Shown in pieces: positions 35,344-45,077 of a DNA stretch of 64,000 bases. Each line of letters opens with the position of its first letter. The first letter of the stretch is position 1. Where the stretch lies: assembly GCF_017356035.1 (NCBI RefSeq), contig NZ_JAFIQX010000013.1, positions 62,001-126,000 on the forward strand, written 5' to 3'. The translations under genes and the position numbers were made by a program. The DNA comes from Longitalea luteola. Lineage in GTDB: Bacteria > Bacteroidota > Bacteroidia > Chitinophagales > Chitinophagaceae. The notes below the pieces were generated by a model. It was not told the origin of the DNA. It saw only the letters and a list, made by a program, of their open reading frames with translations, and did not search any database.

Positions 35344-37512
35344 TTATGCAGTCCCCGTATTTACTTTTTTTATGGGTAAATTCCTGATGCGCTTACCCGT
35401 TGCAGCGAAAATGGCGTTTGTAACTGCCGGCATCATTTGTCCTACGGATGCTTCGCCAATGCCGCCCGGTTTTTCGTTACTGGGTACAATAAACGTATTA
35501 ACCTCGGGCATTTCATGTATGCGCAGGATGGGGTAATTATAGAAATTTTTCTGCTGTACATAGCCGTTTTTAAAGGTGATCTCACTGTATAGCGCAGTTG
35601 ACAAACCATATCCGATGCTGCCCTCCATTTGCGCCACCACGCCGTCGGGGTGTACGGCCAAGCCGCAATCGACGGCGCAGGTCACTTTATGCACTTTTAC
35701 CGATCCGTCCTTTGATACCGATACTTCAGCCACCAGGGCAACATAGCTGGCAACTGCTTCGTACGCTGCAATTCCTTTTCCCCGGCCTTTAGGCAAGGGT
35801 GTGCCCCAATTGCTTTTTTCAGCGGCCAGGTTCAATACGCCCAGCAGTCGGGGCGCATCTTTATACAGCATTCTTCTGTAATCGACAGGGTCTTTTTTAA
35901 CAGCGTGCGCCATTTCATTGATAAGGCTTTCCATGGCAAAAATGGTATGGCTTAAACCTACGGCCCGCCAGTTATCGATGAGTACCGGCCATGTTGGCGT
36001 GTTCAGTTCTATCTTTTGATCTTTTATGTTTTTTACAAAAGGTGCAGTATGCATGCCTTCTATGGAGAACATATCAACACCGTTAATAACGGCCACTTTT
36101 TCAAATGGTCCGCCGGTCATAACGGACTGGCCTACGCTGATCTGATTCCAGGAAACGGGCATGCCATTTGCGTCGAGCCCAACCTTGAACCGGTGAAGAA
36201 AGGCTGGGCGGTACATACCTCCCTGAATGTCATCTTCGCGTGTCCATACTGTTTTTACCACTTTGCCGGTTGCTTTCGCTATTTCAACGGCTTCACGAAC
36301 GAAATCTGAGCGGGTGATGTTTCTGCGGCCAAAAGACCCTCCGAGGAAGCATGTGTGTATAAATACTTTATTGATAGGCAGTCCGGTGATCTGTGAAGCG
36401 GCCCGTTGATCATCTGTTTGGGTTTGCGTGCCCGTCCATATTTCGCATTTATCAGCGCTTAATTGCACGGTGCAATTCAATGGTTCCATGGGCGCCTGGG
36501 CCAGGAAAGGTTGGTAATATTCGGTTTCCAGTTTGTATTTGCTTTTAGCAAACATTTCCTCCGGATTGCCCACATCGGTGGCGGCAATACCTCCTTTATC
36601 GGCCCTTGCCCTTAATTCAGTCAGCAATGAATCACTGTTAATATGGCTGGCTTCACCCAGGTCCCACTGTACTTTCAATGCATCACGGCCTTTTTTCGCA
36701 GCCCAGAAATCATCGGCCAGCACGGCAATACCGGTAGGTATTTTTACCAGCTGCCGAACACCTGGAACTGCCATAGCCGCAGCTTCATCATATTTAGTAA
36801 TACTGGCCCCTGATACAGGCACTCTCGACACTATTGCTGTTAACATACCCGCAATCTGAATATCCATTCCAAAGACAGCTTTCCCGTTTATTTTTTCAGG
36901 TGAATCCAGCTTTTTTATTTTTTGTTTTCCTATGATCTTCCAGTTGGCGGGATCTTTCAAAGGAACGTCAGCAGGAACGGGCAGGGCCGAAGCTTCCTGC
37001 ACCAGTTCGCCATACCTGACGTTTTTGTCGCCACTGATCACATAGCCATTTTCAGTTCTGCATTCGTTGCTATTCACTTTCCAGCGATTGGCAGCAGCCT
37101 GCACCAGCAGGTAGCGGGCTGTAGCACCCGCTTTTCGGTAACGTTCAAACTCAGAATACAAACTGCTTGAACCTCCGGTGCGCTGTGTTGCATAAATAGT
37201 ATGGTAATAGGCTGTATCAGCAGGCGCATGCTCTACCTGCAGTTTATGCCAATCGGCATCCAGTTCTTCTGCAATCAACATGGAGAGGGAAGTCCAGATA
37301 CCCTGACCCATTTCACAATGCGAGAGCAGGATCTTTACCGAGTCGTCGGCGCCAATGCGGAGAAATGCATTGGGCATAAACAGGTTGGATTCTGTGAGCG
37401 CTGTTATTTTGCGGATACCTGCCGGTACACGAAATGCTATAATGAGCCCGCCGGTGGTTAGGGCTGTTGACCGAATGAATTGCCGGCGGCTGATCGATCC
37501 GGATTGTTTCAT
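35344..37512 (-). CDS. xanthine dehydrogenase family molybdopterin-binding subunit (IorB-like, Tat-exported)
   Basis: A 722-residue protein with a twin-arginine signal ([17 protein letters not shown], residues 5-21), so the enzyme acts in the periplasm. Molybdopterin-domain landmarks are [14 protein letters not shown] near residue 58, GGSFGRRN in the middle, and the C-terminal [15 protein letters not shown] with the catalytic Glu. Relatives are isoquinoline 1-oxidoreductase and periplasmic aldehyde dehydrogenases. Together with the small subunit and the cytochrome it would oxidise an aldehyde or N-heterocycle and pass electrons to the respiratory chain. The substrate is not known. Confidence 0.93.
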   Translation of the reverse strand: MKQSGSISRRQFIRSTALTTGGLIIAFRVPAGIRKITALTESNLFMPNAFLRIGADDSVKILLSHCEMGQGIWTSLSMLIAEELDADWHKLQVEHAPADTAYYHTIYATQRTGGSSSLYSEFERYRKAGATARYLLVQAAANRWKVNSNECRTENGYVISGDKNVRYGELVQEASALPVPADVPLKDPANWKIIGKQKIKKLDSPEKINGKAVFGMDIQIAGMLTAIVSRVPVSGASITKYDEAAAMAVPGVRQLVKIPTGIAVLADDFWAAKKGRDALKVQWDLGEASHINSDSLLTELRARADKGGIAATDVGNPEEMFAKSKYKLETEYYQPFLAQAPMEPLNCTVQLSADKCEIWTGTQTQTDDQRAASQITGLPINKVFIHTCFLGGSFGRRNITRSDFVREAVEIAKATGKVVKTVWTREDDIQGGMYRPAFLHRFKVGLDANGMPVSWNQISVGQSVMTGGPFEKVAVINGVDMFSIEGMHTAPFVKNIKDQKIELNTPTWPVLIDNWRAVGLSHTIFAMESLINEMAHAVKKDPVDYRRMLYKDAPRLLGVLNLAAEKSNWGTPLPKGRGKGIAAYEAVASYVALVAEVSVSKDGSVKVHKVTCAVDCGLAVHPDGVVAQMEGSIGYGLSTALYSEITFKNGYVQQKNFYNYPILRIHEMPEVNTFIVPSNEKPGGIGEASVGQMMPAVTNAIFAATGKRIRNLPIKKVNTGTA

Positions 37513-37796
37513 GACTGTTGGTTTTGGTTTCCTTACTTTCCGATAAATAATCTATAATAAAGATCGGGCATGAAACCACCGTTTCATTTATCAAATCCGT
37601 TCAATTTTATTGCTTTTCCGGGTCAAAAGGTTGTTTCTTCTTACCGTTTTTTATTTCATTCGCCGTCGACAAAGCATCGTGTACCGACTAATCGATGCCT
37701 GTGTATTCATTTATGGCAATATAAGTGCTAACCATTATTCGGTACCTGTAACAAATAATTATAATAAACTGGTTTCAAGTTTGTGGGGTTGCAGGT

Positions 37797-38003
37797 ATGC
37801 ATCAAAACTACCAGCAATTAGAATTGCAAACATTAATTGATTTGCTGGCAGAGGAAACGCAAAAGTACACCAAGGCTTTTATTAGTGGCAATTCAAAGGA
37901 GGCGGATCTACAGAGGGTAATTATCGATGCCCTTGTTGAGGAAATTAACACCCGGAAACGGGGCGTATCGGGTAGTGCAGATCAACAACTTGTTCAGCTA
38001 TGA
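37797..38003 (+). CDS. small hypothetical protein, 68 residues
   Basis: A short helical, charge-rich protein starting at the ATG at 37797 (MHQNYQQLELQTLIDLLAEE). It has two amphipathic helices and no cysteine or signal. Composition is like a real cytoplasmic protein, and a terminator lies 84 bases after its stop. No family was recognised. Confidence 0.55.
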   Translation: MHQNYQQLELQTLIDLLAEETQKYTKAFISGNSKEADLQRVIIDALVEEINTRKRGVSGSADQQLVQL

Positions 38004-38086
38004 TTGGTAATGGCTTAGGTAATTACTGAGCGATTGTTTCATGCCGGCTGCGAATGATTTCTATGTCAGGGTACAAAAAAGAACGC

Positions 38087-38116
38087 AAAACCCCGCTCAA
38101 CGGCGGGGTTTTACTT
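38087..38116 (+). terminator. Rho-independent terminator
   Basis: A 10-bp stem aaaaccccgc/gcggggtttt with a 6-base loop is followed by tttacttt. It probably ends the transcript of the small protein at 37797-38003. Confidence 0.85.
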
Positions 38117-38244
38117 TAAGAAACAGCACTTTGAATTGCATGGAACACGATTTGCATTATTACACCGGTTTTTTATTGAATGGATGAGCGGGGCCTTATG
38201 TCTATATGCGCCCCCTTTTTATTTTTAACAAACCAGCTCAAAAC

Positions 38245-38643
38245 ATGCATGGAGATATCCGACACATATGTATGGCCGAGGATGATCCTGATGACTTTTT
38301 TTTATTTTCTAAAGTCCTCAAGGAAACAAATAACAGCGTCAAGCTCACCTGGTTCCAGACCTGTGATGCGCTGTTGAAGTTCCTGCGAAATGAAAGTGAT
38401 TTACCAGATCTTATTATCCTGGATATGAACATGCCAAAAATGGATGGTCATTCCTGCCTGGTAATGATTAAAAAAGAATTGACCCTGCATCATATTCCGG
38501 TGATCATATTTTCAACAGCGGGCCAGCCGGCTCATATGGAACAGGCTGTAAAGGCTGGTGCGTTGAAATATATTTTAAAACCACCTTCGCTTGATGAACT
38601 TAGAAAGGTAATTAACGAAATACTTAAGCCTCATGCCCAATGA
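38245..38643 (+). CDS. stand-alone response regulator (Rcp1-like receiver domain)
   Basis: The ATG at 38245 (MHGDIRHICMAEDD) gives the usual 133-residue receiver; ATGs at 38206 or 38180 add residues without match. Acidic pocket Asp13-Asp14 is in AEDDPDD, the phosphoacceptor is Asp60 in LIILDMNMPKMDG, and the signalling Lys is in YILKPPS. No output domain is present. It has the length of Rcp1-type receivers that pair with phytochrome-like or hybrid kinases. The partner kinase is not adjacent. Confidence 0.9.
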   Translation: MHGDIRHICMAEDDPDDFFLFSKVLKETNNSVKLTWFQTCDALLKFLRNESDLPDLIILDMNMPKMDGHSCLVMIKKELTLHHIPVIIFSTAGQPAHMEQAVKAGALKYILKPPSLDELRKVINEILKPHAQ

Positions 38644-38782
38644 CCGGGGCTGATCTCTATTAATCTTCATATACTGCCAATCGCGAAAATTTCGGCCATA
38701 AAGCTGAACAAGGCCTGTGCTTACATAACTCTAATCCATTTCCAGCGTTGTGTGCATTAGTTTCTACGTTCAGGAAGTGTAT

Positions 38783-38814
38783 AAAAAACAGTCCCGGCGG
38801 TATCGCCGGGACTG
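38783..38814 (-). terminator. terminator after the DUF2541-like gene (minus strand)
   Basis: An 11-bp stem cagtcccggcg/cgccgggactg with a 4-base loop is preceded on the plus strand by aaaaaa, which is a T run on the minus strand. It lies 31 bases after the stop of the gene at 38845-39261. Confidence 0.88.
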
Positions 38815-38844
38815 CGTTGAAAATAAACTGATCACATTAAGTCA

Positions 38845-39261
38845 TCATTTTAAACCCCATAGTTCTATTTTCGCTTTCTTACCGTTTTCTCCGGCAGTCC
38901 GGTATACGAAAGTTACATTCTTGATCTCAGTATCCGCATTTTTCAATTCAATTTCCCGGCTTTTTTCGCCTGACTTCAACTCAGAGGCCAGTGAAATTTC
39001 TTCTTTTGTACCACCCTCAAATTCTACTGTCATGCTTTCAATATGCACAGCAGCATCCTGATTTCTCACCTGGAGTGCTTTGAATTTATCTTTACCAATT
39101 AAAATGAATTTATCCTTATCCGATTTGAAATCTACTTTTGCATCACCGATCTTGTTCCAACCTGCTTTGTCTTTTGCTATTACTTCGGGTTGTTGAGCGT
39201 TCAATACACTAACGGTTAAAAATGTTGACATAAGAAATAAAAGCATTCTTTTCATGGTCAT
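38845..39261 (-). CDS. DUF2541 family secreted protein
   Basis: A 138-residue exported protein with a signal peptide ending near VLNAQ. The mature part (KAGWNKIGDAKVDFKSDKDKF, ALQVRNQDAAVHIESM, TEIKNVTFVYRTAGENGKKAKIELWG) is beta rich and matches the DUF2541 pattern of stress-related secreted proteins. It stands alone with its own terminator. The biochemical role is unknown. Confidence 0.75.
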   Translation of the reverse strand: MTMKRMLLFLMSTFLTVSVLNAQQPEVIAKDKAGWNKIGDAKVDFKSDKDKFILIGKDKFKALQVRNQDAAVHIESMTVEFEGGTKEEISLASELKSGEKSREIELKNADTEIKNVTFVYRTAGENGKKAKIELWGLK

Positions 39262-39889
39262 TCTATTTTAGTGAAACAATGTTTCGGATATTAATTGCAA
39301 AATTTATTCCCATCGCTATTGTGTGGAGTTATTAGGACTTTCTGTTTCAACGATTAATAATTGAAATCAAAATAAATATTAGACGACGTTGATTATCTTG
39401 CGGTTAGTTGATATTCAAACAATCATAATGGTTGAACTGTTAATTAAGGAATAAAAAAAAGGATCGCGGGTCGCGATCCTTGCAGTAAGGATACTGGAGA
39501 TATAGCGAAAACTCACAAAAAAACGGCCGGTTAGTATTCGGGTGCTCTACACCGTTAAGATGATAAGCGTGAAAAAAGGATCGCAATTAAGCGACCCTTT
39601 TTGGGTTTGCCTTACAAAAGTGATCTTACATAAATAAGATCATCACAATGAAAAGGCAGAACACCACTCGAAAGGATAAGGCAAGCCTTAACGCATGTTT
39701 ATGGTTAATGGATAGTTGAGACTACTAAATTACCGCGAAGTGCGAGCCTTAAAAAATGCAGTTTGTCACGAATTCCCTCAGCAAAGAACGATAGCATGCG
39801 GACGAACATGGTGGTAATGCCCGCTTTGTTTTTTAGCAGCAGCGCCACCCGTATAACAGGGAGGGCTTCATTTTTGTAGCTTTGCCTGT
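39262..39889. other. intergenic region, 628 bases, with two related hairpins
   Basis: No protein gene was recognised. A 10-bp stem aaggatcgcg/cgcgatcctt lies at 39459-39481 with an A run on its left. A second, imperfect stem with the same core (ggatcgc / gcgaccc) lies at 39575-39602, flanked by A and T runs. A further 8-bp inverted repeat tgatctta/taagatca is at 39621-39642. Such paired terminator-like hairpins around about 90 bases suggest a small non-coding transcript. A TAnnTTTG box (tagctttg, 39877-39884) lies 5 bases before the MFS gene. Confidence 0.45.
39459..39481 (-). terminator. terminator-like hairpin (T run on minus strand)
   Basis: Perfect 10-bp stem with a 3-base loop; reading the minus strand it is followed by eight T residues. 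No minus-strand gene is recognised upstream of it, so it may end a small RNA. Confidence 0.55.
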
Positions 39890-41140
39890 ATGAATACCCA
39901 CAAGCCCAACAAACAATTTTATCTGATTCTCATCCTGGGCTCATTATCCGCCATCGGGCCTTTTTCGATAGATATGTATCTGCCGGCCTTTCCGGATATT
40001 GCCAAAGGGCTGCAAACGACTGTAGCACAGGTAATGTTATCGTTATCCAGCTTTTTTATTGGCATTTCTGCCGGCCAGTTGGTATATGGTCCTTTGCTTG
40101 AGCGTTTTGGCAGAAAAAGACCCTTGTATATTGGCCTTTCCATTTATTTACTGGCATCTTTGGGCTGCGCGCTGTCAGCATCTGTAGAGATGTTGATCGG
40201 TTTCCGTTTATTACAGGCCTTAGGTGGTTGCGTAGGCATGGTGGCCGCACGTGCTATGGTACGCGATCTGTTTGAAGTAAAAGAGAATGCCCGGGTATTT
40301 TCCATGCTCATGCTGGTTGTGGCTGTGTCGCCTATTATAGCGCCAACAGCCGGTGGTTATGTTACCGCAGTAGCAGGCTGGCGCTGGATCTTTGTGCTGC
40401 TGATGATCGTTGCGGTGATCATTCTCACAGGTATATACTTCCTATTACCCGAAAGCAAGCAGCCCAATCCCGATTTTTCGCTAAGGCCAAGGCAGATACT
40501 CAATAGTTTCAGAAGCATCATTGTGCATCCGCAGTTTTATACCTATGCATTAACAGCAGCTGTTTCGGCCGCCGGTTTGTATGCTTATATCGGCGGGTCG
40601 CCTTCGGTGTTCATGGGTGTTTTTCATGTAAGCGAAAAGCAATACGGATGGATCTTTGCGCTGATTGCCATGGGGCTGATCGGTGCTACCCAGGTCAACA
40701 GCGTGCTGCTGCGGACCTATACCAGCGAACAGATCATTAAAGTGGCATTGGCCTGTCAAAGCATTATAGGCCTCGTGCTGGTGATCATTACCCTGGCAGG
40801 CTGGGGCGATCTGTTCCTTACCATTTTTCTCATCTTTCTGTTTCTGTGTTGCCAGGGTTTTACATTTCCAAATGCATCGGCATTGTCGCTGGCGCCTTTC
40901 GGCCATAATGCGGGCAGTGCTTCTGCGCTGATGGGCGCTATTCAAATGAGCATTGGCGCCTGCACATCGGCCCTGGTAAGTGTGTTTCAGAACAGTACCG
41001 CATTGCCAATGACCGGTGTTATGGCCGCTTGTGCTATTGGGGCTTTTTCTGTTTTTATGCTGGGAAGGAATATTATTTTCCAAAGAGCCCGGGCGGAAGC
41101 GGTGGAAAAAGAGGATGTGGAGATGATCAGCACGTTGTAA
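39890..41140 (+). CDS. multidrug efflux MFS transporter, Bcr/CflA family
   Basis: A 416-residue inner-membrane protein with 12 hydrophobic segments. The Bcr/CflA signature is seen in LGSLSAIGPFSIDMYLPAFP, GQLVYGPLLERFGRKRPLY and LQALGGCVGMVAARAMVRDL, and in the late FPNASALSLAPFGHNAGSAS segment. It is a drug:proton antiporter of the bicyclomycin/chloramphenicol type. The start lies just after a TAnnTTTG box, so the mRNA may have a very short or no leader. Confidence 0.93.
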   Translation: MNTHKPNKQFYLILILGSLSAIGPFSIDMYLPAFPDIAKGLQTTVAQVMLSLSSFFIGISAGQLVYGPLLERFGRKRPLYIGLSIYLLASLGCALSASVEMLIGFRLLQALGGCVGMVAARAMVRDLFEVKENARVFSMLMLVVAVSPIIAPTAGGYVTAVAGWRWIFVLLMIVAVIILTGIYFLLPESKQPNPDFSLRPRQILNSFRSIIVHPQFYTYALTAAVSAAGLYAYIGGSPSVFMGVFHVSEKQYGWIFALIAMGLIGATQVNSVLLRTYTSEQIIKVALACQSIIGLVLVIITLAGWGDLFLTIFLIFLFLCCQGFTFPNASALSLAPFGHNAGSASALMGAIQMSIGACTSALVSVFQNSTALPMTGVMAACAIGAFSVFMLGRNIIFQRARAEAVEKEDVEMISTL

Positions 41141-41183
41141 ACCGAATTTAGTATGTTTGCGGTCCCTTTCTTAAAACACAGGT

Positions 41184-41588
41184 ATGAAATATTCTCAATG
41201 GATAGGCATTGCAGCGGCTATTATTCTTGTTATTGCTGGTTTTTTGCCCTGGACATACCATCCTGACCTTGATAAAAACTTTACCGGCTTTTTTACGGAA
41301 AACAATGTCTACGGCAAGCCGGGGCGCGTATTTATTGTCTTGTCGGCGATCACTATAATGTTTTTTGCGGTGCAACGCATTTGGGCCAAGCGATGGAACG
41401 TGTTTATGTGCGCTATCACGTTATCTTATGCCATAAAAAGTTTTATTGTTTATTCAGGCTGTTACCGCGGGATTTGTCCGGATAAAAAAGCCGGATTATG
41501 GATCATGTTGTTGTCTGCGATCCTGATGATGGCAATGTCTTTGTTCCCCGATATGAAGTTGAAAGCAGAAGAAAAATTAAAAAGCTGA
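41184..41588 (+). CDS. small integral membrane protein, unknown function
   Basis: A 134-residue protein with four hydrophobic segments (IGIAAAIILVIAGFLPW, VFIVLSAITIMFFAV, WNVFMCAITLSYAIKSF and LWIMLLSAILMMAMSLF) and two cysteines in a short loop (SGCYRGICPDK). The ATG at 41184 lies 43 bases after the MFS gene on the same strand, so they may be co-transcribed. No family was recognised. Confidence 0.7.
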   Translation: MKYSQWIGIAAAIILVIAGFLPWTYHPDLDKNFTGFFTENNVYGKPGRVFIVLSAITIMFFAVQRIWAKRWNVFMCAITLSYAIKSFIVYSGCYRGICPDKKAGLWIMLLSAILMMAMSLFPDMKLKAEEKLKS

Positions 41589-41589
41589 A

Positions 41590-41807
41590 ATAAGGATATT
41601 GTCGTTTATCTTTTAATTGTATACATAATTTGCCAAAAACATTGCTGAAAATTATATTGTGCCTGCCGCCGGCGCCGGACATGGCAAAAATTTCACCCTG
41701 GTAGTATTCGTGCTTCACATCAGTGGCATTTCCAGGTATTCTTCAATGGTGTAATGTTTCCTGTAGTAGTTAGGCGCAGCTTCATTTACTGCTGAATTAT
41801 GCTCCAT
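41590..41807 (-). pseudogene. Uma2 family endonuclease remnant (truncated, frameshifted)
   Basis: On the minus strand an ATG at 41807 begins MEHNSAVNEAAP and continues HYTIEEYLEM, the usual Uma2 start. This frame stops after about 27 codons. The adjacent frame continues with VKHEYYQGEIFAMSGAG and RHNIIFSNVFGKLCIQLK, the next block of Uma2 proteins. The rest of the domain, including the catalytic aspartate and E-x-K region, is missing because the sequence runs into the end of the gene at 41184-41588. About 70 of the usual 190 residues remain. Confidence 0.75.
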
Positions 41808-41900
41808 TTCAAGCCGTCCTGAAATGTAACCTATTTATTGCGGTTGTCCTCTTGTTGCTTCTTATTTTCCATACCATTAGAGTACGAATTTTCAAATGAA

Positions 41901-42608
41901 TTATCTTTCAAATATTTTGGCCACACCGAATGCTGCACTGGCTGCTGCAGCACCTATCAGCATCACTTTTAGCGCACCGGCTAACGGAGCGACACCCGTC
42001 ATGCGGCTCTTAAAATATCCAAATGCAAACAGGCAAATCAGGGTGACTATCGACGATATCTTCAACGCTTCAACAGGCGTGTCGATAAAGAAATAAGGGC
42101 TTAAAGGTACCAGTCCGCCTATCACATACGATAAACCGATATTTAGAGCCGATTTTGCAGCCCGGCCGGGATCGGGTTTGTCAAGGCCGAGTTCATGTTT
42201 CATCATAAAGTCAACCCATTTTTGTTTGTCCCGGGCTATTTCTTCAACTGCTTTATCCTGCACTTCCTTGCTTAGTCCCAGGTTTTCGAAGAACCCGCGC
42301 ACTTCTTCTTTTTCTTTTTCAGGCACCAGTTCCACTTCTTCATGTTCTCTTTTGAGTTCACTATTATAATGGTCAATTTCAGTCTTTCCCGCAAGATAAC
42401 CACCGAGTCCCATAGCAATGGAACCGGCGGCTATTTCTGCAATACCGGCAATAATGATGATACCGGTTGACTGAACGGCTCCACTTAAACCAGCAGCCAG
42501 TGCAAACGGCACGGTGAGGCCATCACTCATGCCGATGACTACGTCCCTAAGCCATTCAGCGCTTTCCAAATGTTCTTCGGTATGGTCGGTATTAACCTGC
42601 ACGTTCAT
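41901..42608 (-). CDS. VIT1/CCC1 family transporter (vacuolar iron transporter-like)
   Basis: A 235-residue inner-membrane protein. The N-terminal WLRDVVIGMSDGLTVPFALAAGLSGA and AGIAEIAAGSIAMGLGGYLAGKTE segments are the VIT1 hallmark. A Glu-rich cytoplasmic metal-binding loop follows (HEEVELVPEKEKEEVRGFF, MMKHELGLDKPDPGRAAKSAL), then three C-terminal helices. Relatives transport Fe(II) or Mn(II) out of the cytosol. The gene is 11 bases downstream of rocD, so the pair is probably one operon. Confidence 0.9.
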   Translation of the reverse strand: MNVQVNTDHTEEHLESAEWLRDVVIGMSDGLTVPFALAAGLSGAVQSTGIIIIAGIAEIAAGSIAMGLGGYLAGKTEIDHYNSELKREHEEVELVPEKEKEEVRGFFENLGLSKEVQDKAVEEIARDKQKWVDFMMKHELGLDKPDPGRAAKSALNIGLSYVIGGLVPLSPYFFIDTPVEALKISSIVTLICLFAFGYFKSRMTGVAPLAGALKVMLIGAAAASAAFGVAKIFER

Positions 42609-42619
42609 TGTTTAGATCA

Positions 42620-43849
42620 TCATTCAAAAATGTCAAGGCTCTTTTTAATGATTTGAACACATTCCAGGATCTGCTCGCGGTTAATAATTAACGGTGGTGC
42701 AAACCTGATCTTATCGCCATGCGTTGGTTTGGCCAGTAACCCATTATCTTTTAAAGTGAGGCATAAGTTCCAGGCAGCGTTCCTGTCAGGATGATCGATG
42801 ACAATAGCATTCAACAACCCTTTGCCACGAACTGCGGAAATGTATGGTGACTGTAACTGCTGTAGTTCTTTCCTTAATAATTCACCCATGACCATTGCAT
42901 TGGCTGCCATGTTTTCGTCTTTCAATACATTCAGCGATTCAATGGCTACGCGACAAGCCAGCGGATTGCCGCCATACGTAGAGCCATGTTCGCCCGGTTT
43001 AATGGTGAGCATAATGGGATCGTTTGCCAGTACGGCCGATACGGGCATGGTGCCACCACTCAGTGCTTTACCCAGGATCAGAATATCTGGTTGTACATTT
43101 TCATGGTCGCAAGCCAGCATTTGACCGGTGCGGCAAAGACCGGTTTGAATTTCATCGGCTATGAACAGCACGTTCGCTGCTTCACAATATTGTTTGGCGC
43201 GCGCCAGATAGCCATCATTAGGCACTACTACGCCGGCTTCCCCCTGAATAGGTTCTACCAGGAAACCTGCCACATCCGGATCCTGTAATGCTTTTTCCAA
43301 AGCAGGAAGGTCATTGTAGGGAATAACGGTAAATCCCGGCATGTATGGACCGAACCTGTCGTGCGACGAAGCATCGGTGCTGAAAGAGATGACGGTGCTG
43401 GTACGGCCGTGAAAGTTTTCGCTGCATACAATGATGGTAGCCTTGTTCTCAGGAATGTTTTTTACGGCATATCCCCAGCGGCGGCAGAGTTTGATGGCGG
43501 TTTCAACCGCTTCAACACCTGTGTTCATTGGTAACACCTTATCATAACCGAAGCAGCCGGTAATAAATTGTTCAAACTGGCCCAGTACATCGTTATAGAA
43601 AGCGCGGGAGGTGAGTGTAAGCTGTTGCGCCTGCATCATAAAGGCCGCAATGATCCTGGGATGACAATGTCCCTGGTTTACGGCAGAGTAACCGCTGAGG
43701 AAATCATAATACCGTTTGCCATCAACGTCCCATACATATACGCCTTCGCCTTTTTGCAAGACTACCGGCAGTGGATGGTAATTATGCGCGCCATATTTTT
43801 CTTCAAGATCGAGGTAGTACTTTGTTTTGTCAGATAACGTGTAAACCAT
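42620..43849 (-). CDS. rocD: ornithine--oxo-acid transaminase
   Basis: The ATG ending at 43849 ([21 protein letters not shown]) is the normal start; the frame stays open 35 codons further upstream but that part has no family character. The 409-residue enzyme is a class III PLP aminotransferase with [55 protein letters not shown], the DEIQTG segment and Lys261 in LGKALSGG. It converts ornithine and 2-oxoglutarate to glutamate semialdehyde and glutamate. The segment set matches RocD better than acetylornithine aminotransferase. Confidence 0.93.
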   Translation of the reverse strand: MVYTLSDKTKYYLDLEEKYGAHNYHPLPVVLQKGEGVYVWDVDGKRYYDFLSGYSAVNQGHCHPRIIAAFMMQAQQLTLTSRAFYNDVLGQFEQFITGCFGYDKVLPMNTGVEAVETAIKLCRRWGYAVKNIPENKATIIVCSENFHGRTSTVISFSTDASSHDRFGPYMPGFTVIPYNDLPALEKALQDPDVAGFLVEPIQGEAGVVVPNDGYLARAKQYCEAANVLFIADEIQTGLCRTGQMLACDHENVQPDILILGKALSGGTMPVSAVLANDPIMLTIKPGEHGSTYGGNPLACRVAIESLNVLKDENMAANAMVMGELLRKELQQLQSPYISAVRGKGLLNAIVIDHPDRNAAWNLCLTLKDNGLLAKPTHGDKIRFAPPLIINREQILECVQIIKKSLDIFE

Positions 43850-44110
43850 AAGCAGAAAAAATGAAAATATAATTAAGCAATGAATGATCAATAAAAGCCA
43901 GGAAAGACTGGTATATACGCACGTAGTCCTGTCCCGACAGCGCCGGGACAGCAAAGGTTATCCTCGATGATTCAGGAAATCGAGATTGCAGTGAAGAAAG
44001 TGTAGTATGTGCGCTTTGCTGTTGATAGCAATATATTTACGGCAAATATAATCAATTTCAGGCGAGCGCTAAAATGATGAATGTATTAAACTACCAGATA
44101 AATAGACAAA

Positions 44111-45016
44111 TCATTGCAGGTAGAATACCGCATAATGCGCAGGCCATTGGAAGGCAGGCAGTTGCTGTTTGGGAAAGATGCCGAAAAAGCAGGAGCCGCT
44201 GCCTGTCATGGAAGCATACAGCGCACCGGCTTCATATAATTTTTCTTTAATGGCCTTCAGTTCAGGATACTGAATAAATACCGGGGCTTCAAAATCGTTC
44301 CTTAACGCCAAACGCCAGCTGGTAATGGGCTGCCGGATGATCTCCTGCAAAGGCAGCGGCGATGGGGCAGGGGTGAGTTGTGAAAAGGCCCAACCGGTAT
44401 TGATATGAATGCCTGGGTGCACTACGAGAAAAGAATACGCTGACAGGTCGAGTTGTACAGCCTGCAGCAATTCACCGCGGCCGGTTGCGTAGCAGGGTTT
44501 GTTGATGATGAAGAAAGGACAATCACTGCCGAGTTGCAGGGAATAGTCGAGCAGTTTCTCGCGCGACAAATTCAGCTGGAATTTATCGTTCAGCAATTGC
44601 AGCGTGAAGGCGCCATCTGCCGAACCGCCACCGAGGCCGGCGCCCATGGGAATGGCTTTGTGCAGGTACAGGTGCACGTCAGCAAGCTGCGGATGATCTT
44701 TTTTGAGTAGGTGATAGGCTTTGATGCAAAGATTATCTTCCGGTTTGCCTTGAACCGGCAGGCCGCTCAGCTGGATTGAAACGGGGTTGTTTTCTGCTGT
44801 ATGTGTTGGTGATTGCCGGGTGACGACTTCCAGGGCGTCGTGCAGCGGCAAAGGATAAAAGATGGTTTCCAGGTCGTGGTAACCATCTTCGCGTTTGCGG
44901 GTCACATGAAGACCCAGATTTATTTTACAATTGGGAAAAACAACCAAAGGAAGAAATTTTGGGATTTTGAGATTAGCGATTTTGTGATCTAGATCCCGAG
45001 ATCCAGAATCAGCCAT
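44111..45016 (-). CDS. ispE: 4-diphosphocytidyl-2-C-methyl-D-erythritol kinase
   Basis: GHMP kinase of the MEP isoprenoid pathway. The family's usual start is at VVFPNCKINLGLHV, with RKREDGYHDLETIFYPL and the ATP loop IPMGAGLGGGSADGA, and the C-terminal ASMTGSGSCFFGIF. The ATG at 45016 adds about 24 residues before this start, and they are encoded by the low-complexity repeat at 44951-45077. A TTG codon at 44945-44947 gives exactly MVVFPNCKINLGL and is a strong alternative start. The kinase domain itself is complete, with a coding length usual for the family. Confidence 0.9.
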   Translation of the reverse strand: MADSGSRDLDHKIANLKIPKFLPLVVFPNCKINLGLHVTRKREDGYHDLETIFYPLPLHDALEVVTRQSPTHTAENNPVSIQLSGLPVQGKPEDNLCIKAYHLLKKDHPQLADVHLYLHKAIPMGAGLGGGSADGAFTLQLLNDKFQLNLSREKLLDYSLQLGSDCPFFIINKPCYATGRGELLQAVQLDLSAYSFLVVHPGIHINTGWAFSQLTPAPSPLPLQEIIRQPITSWRLALRNDFEAPVFIQYPELKAIKEKLYEAGALYASMTGSGSCFFGIFPKQQLPAFQWPAHYAVFYLQ

Positions 45017-45077
45017 TATGTTTATTGGTTCAGTAATTTAAATCTCAAAATCTCGAAATCAGCAATCAGAAATTAAA
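44951..45077. repeat. dispersed GATTT-type low-complexity repeat with inverted arms
   Basis: Directly behind the nuclease stop codon, the minus strand reads GATTTC/GATTTTGAG-type units (about 45038-45077). An inverse-oriented arm of the same family lies at about 44951-45005 inside the 5' end of the ispE frame. The two arms could pair as a long imperfect hairpin. Related elements lie at 48067-48150 and 50951-51029. Confidence 0.6.

Noticed and set aside
41184-41588. Assignment of the small membrane protein to a transporter family
   Set aside because: Four hydrophobic segments alone do not support a family, and no motif was found.
41503-41718. 71-codon ORF on the minus strand as an intact gene
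   Set aside because: Its first half is the Uma2 fragment and its second half is antisense to the membrane-protein gene.
43850-43954. Upstream extension of ornithine aminotransferase
   Set aside because: The 35 extra residues are hydrophobic and unlike any aminotransferase N-terminus; the ATG at 43849 is normal.
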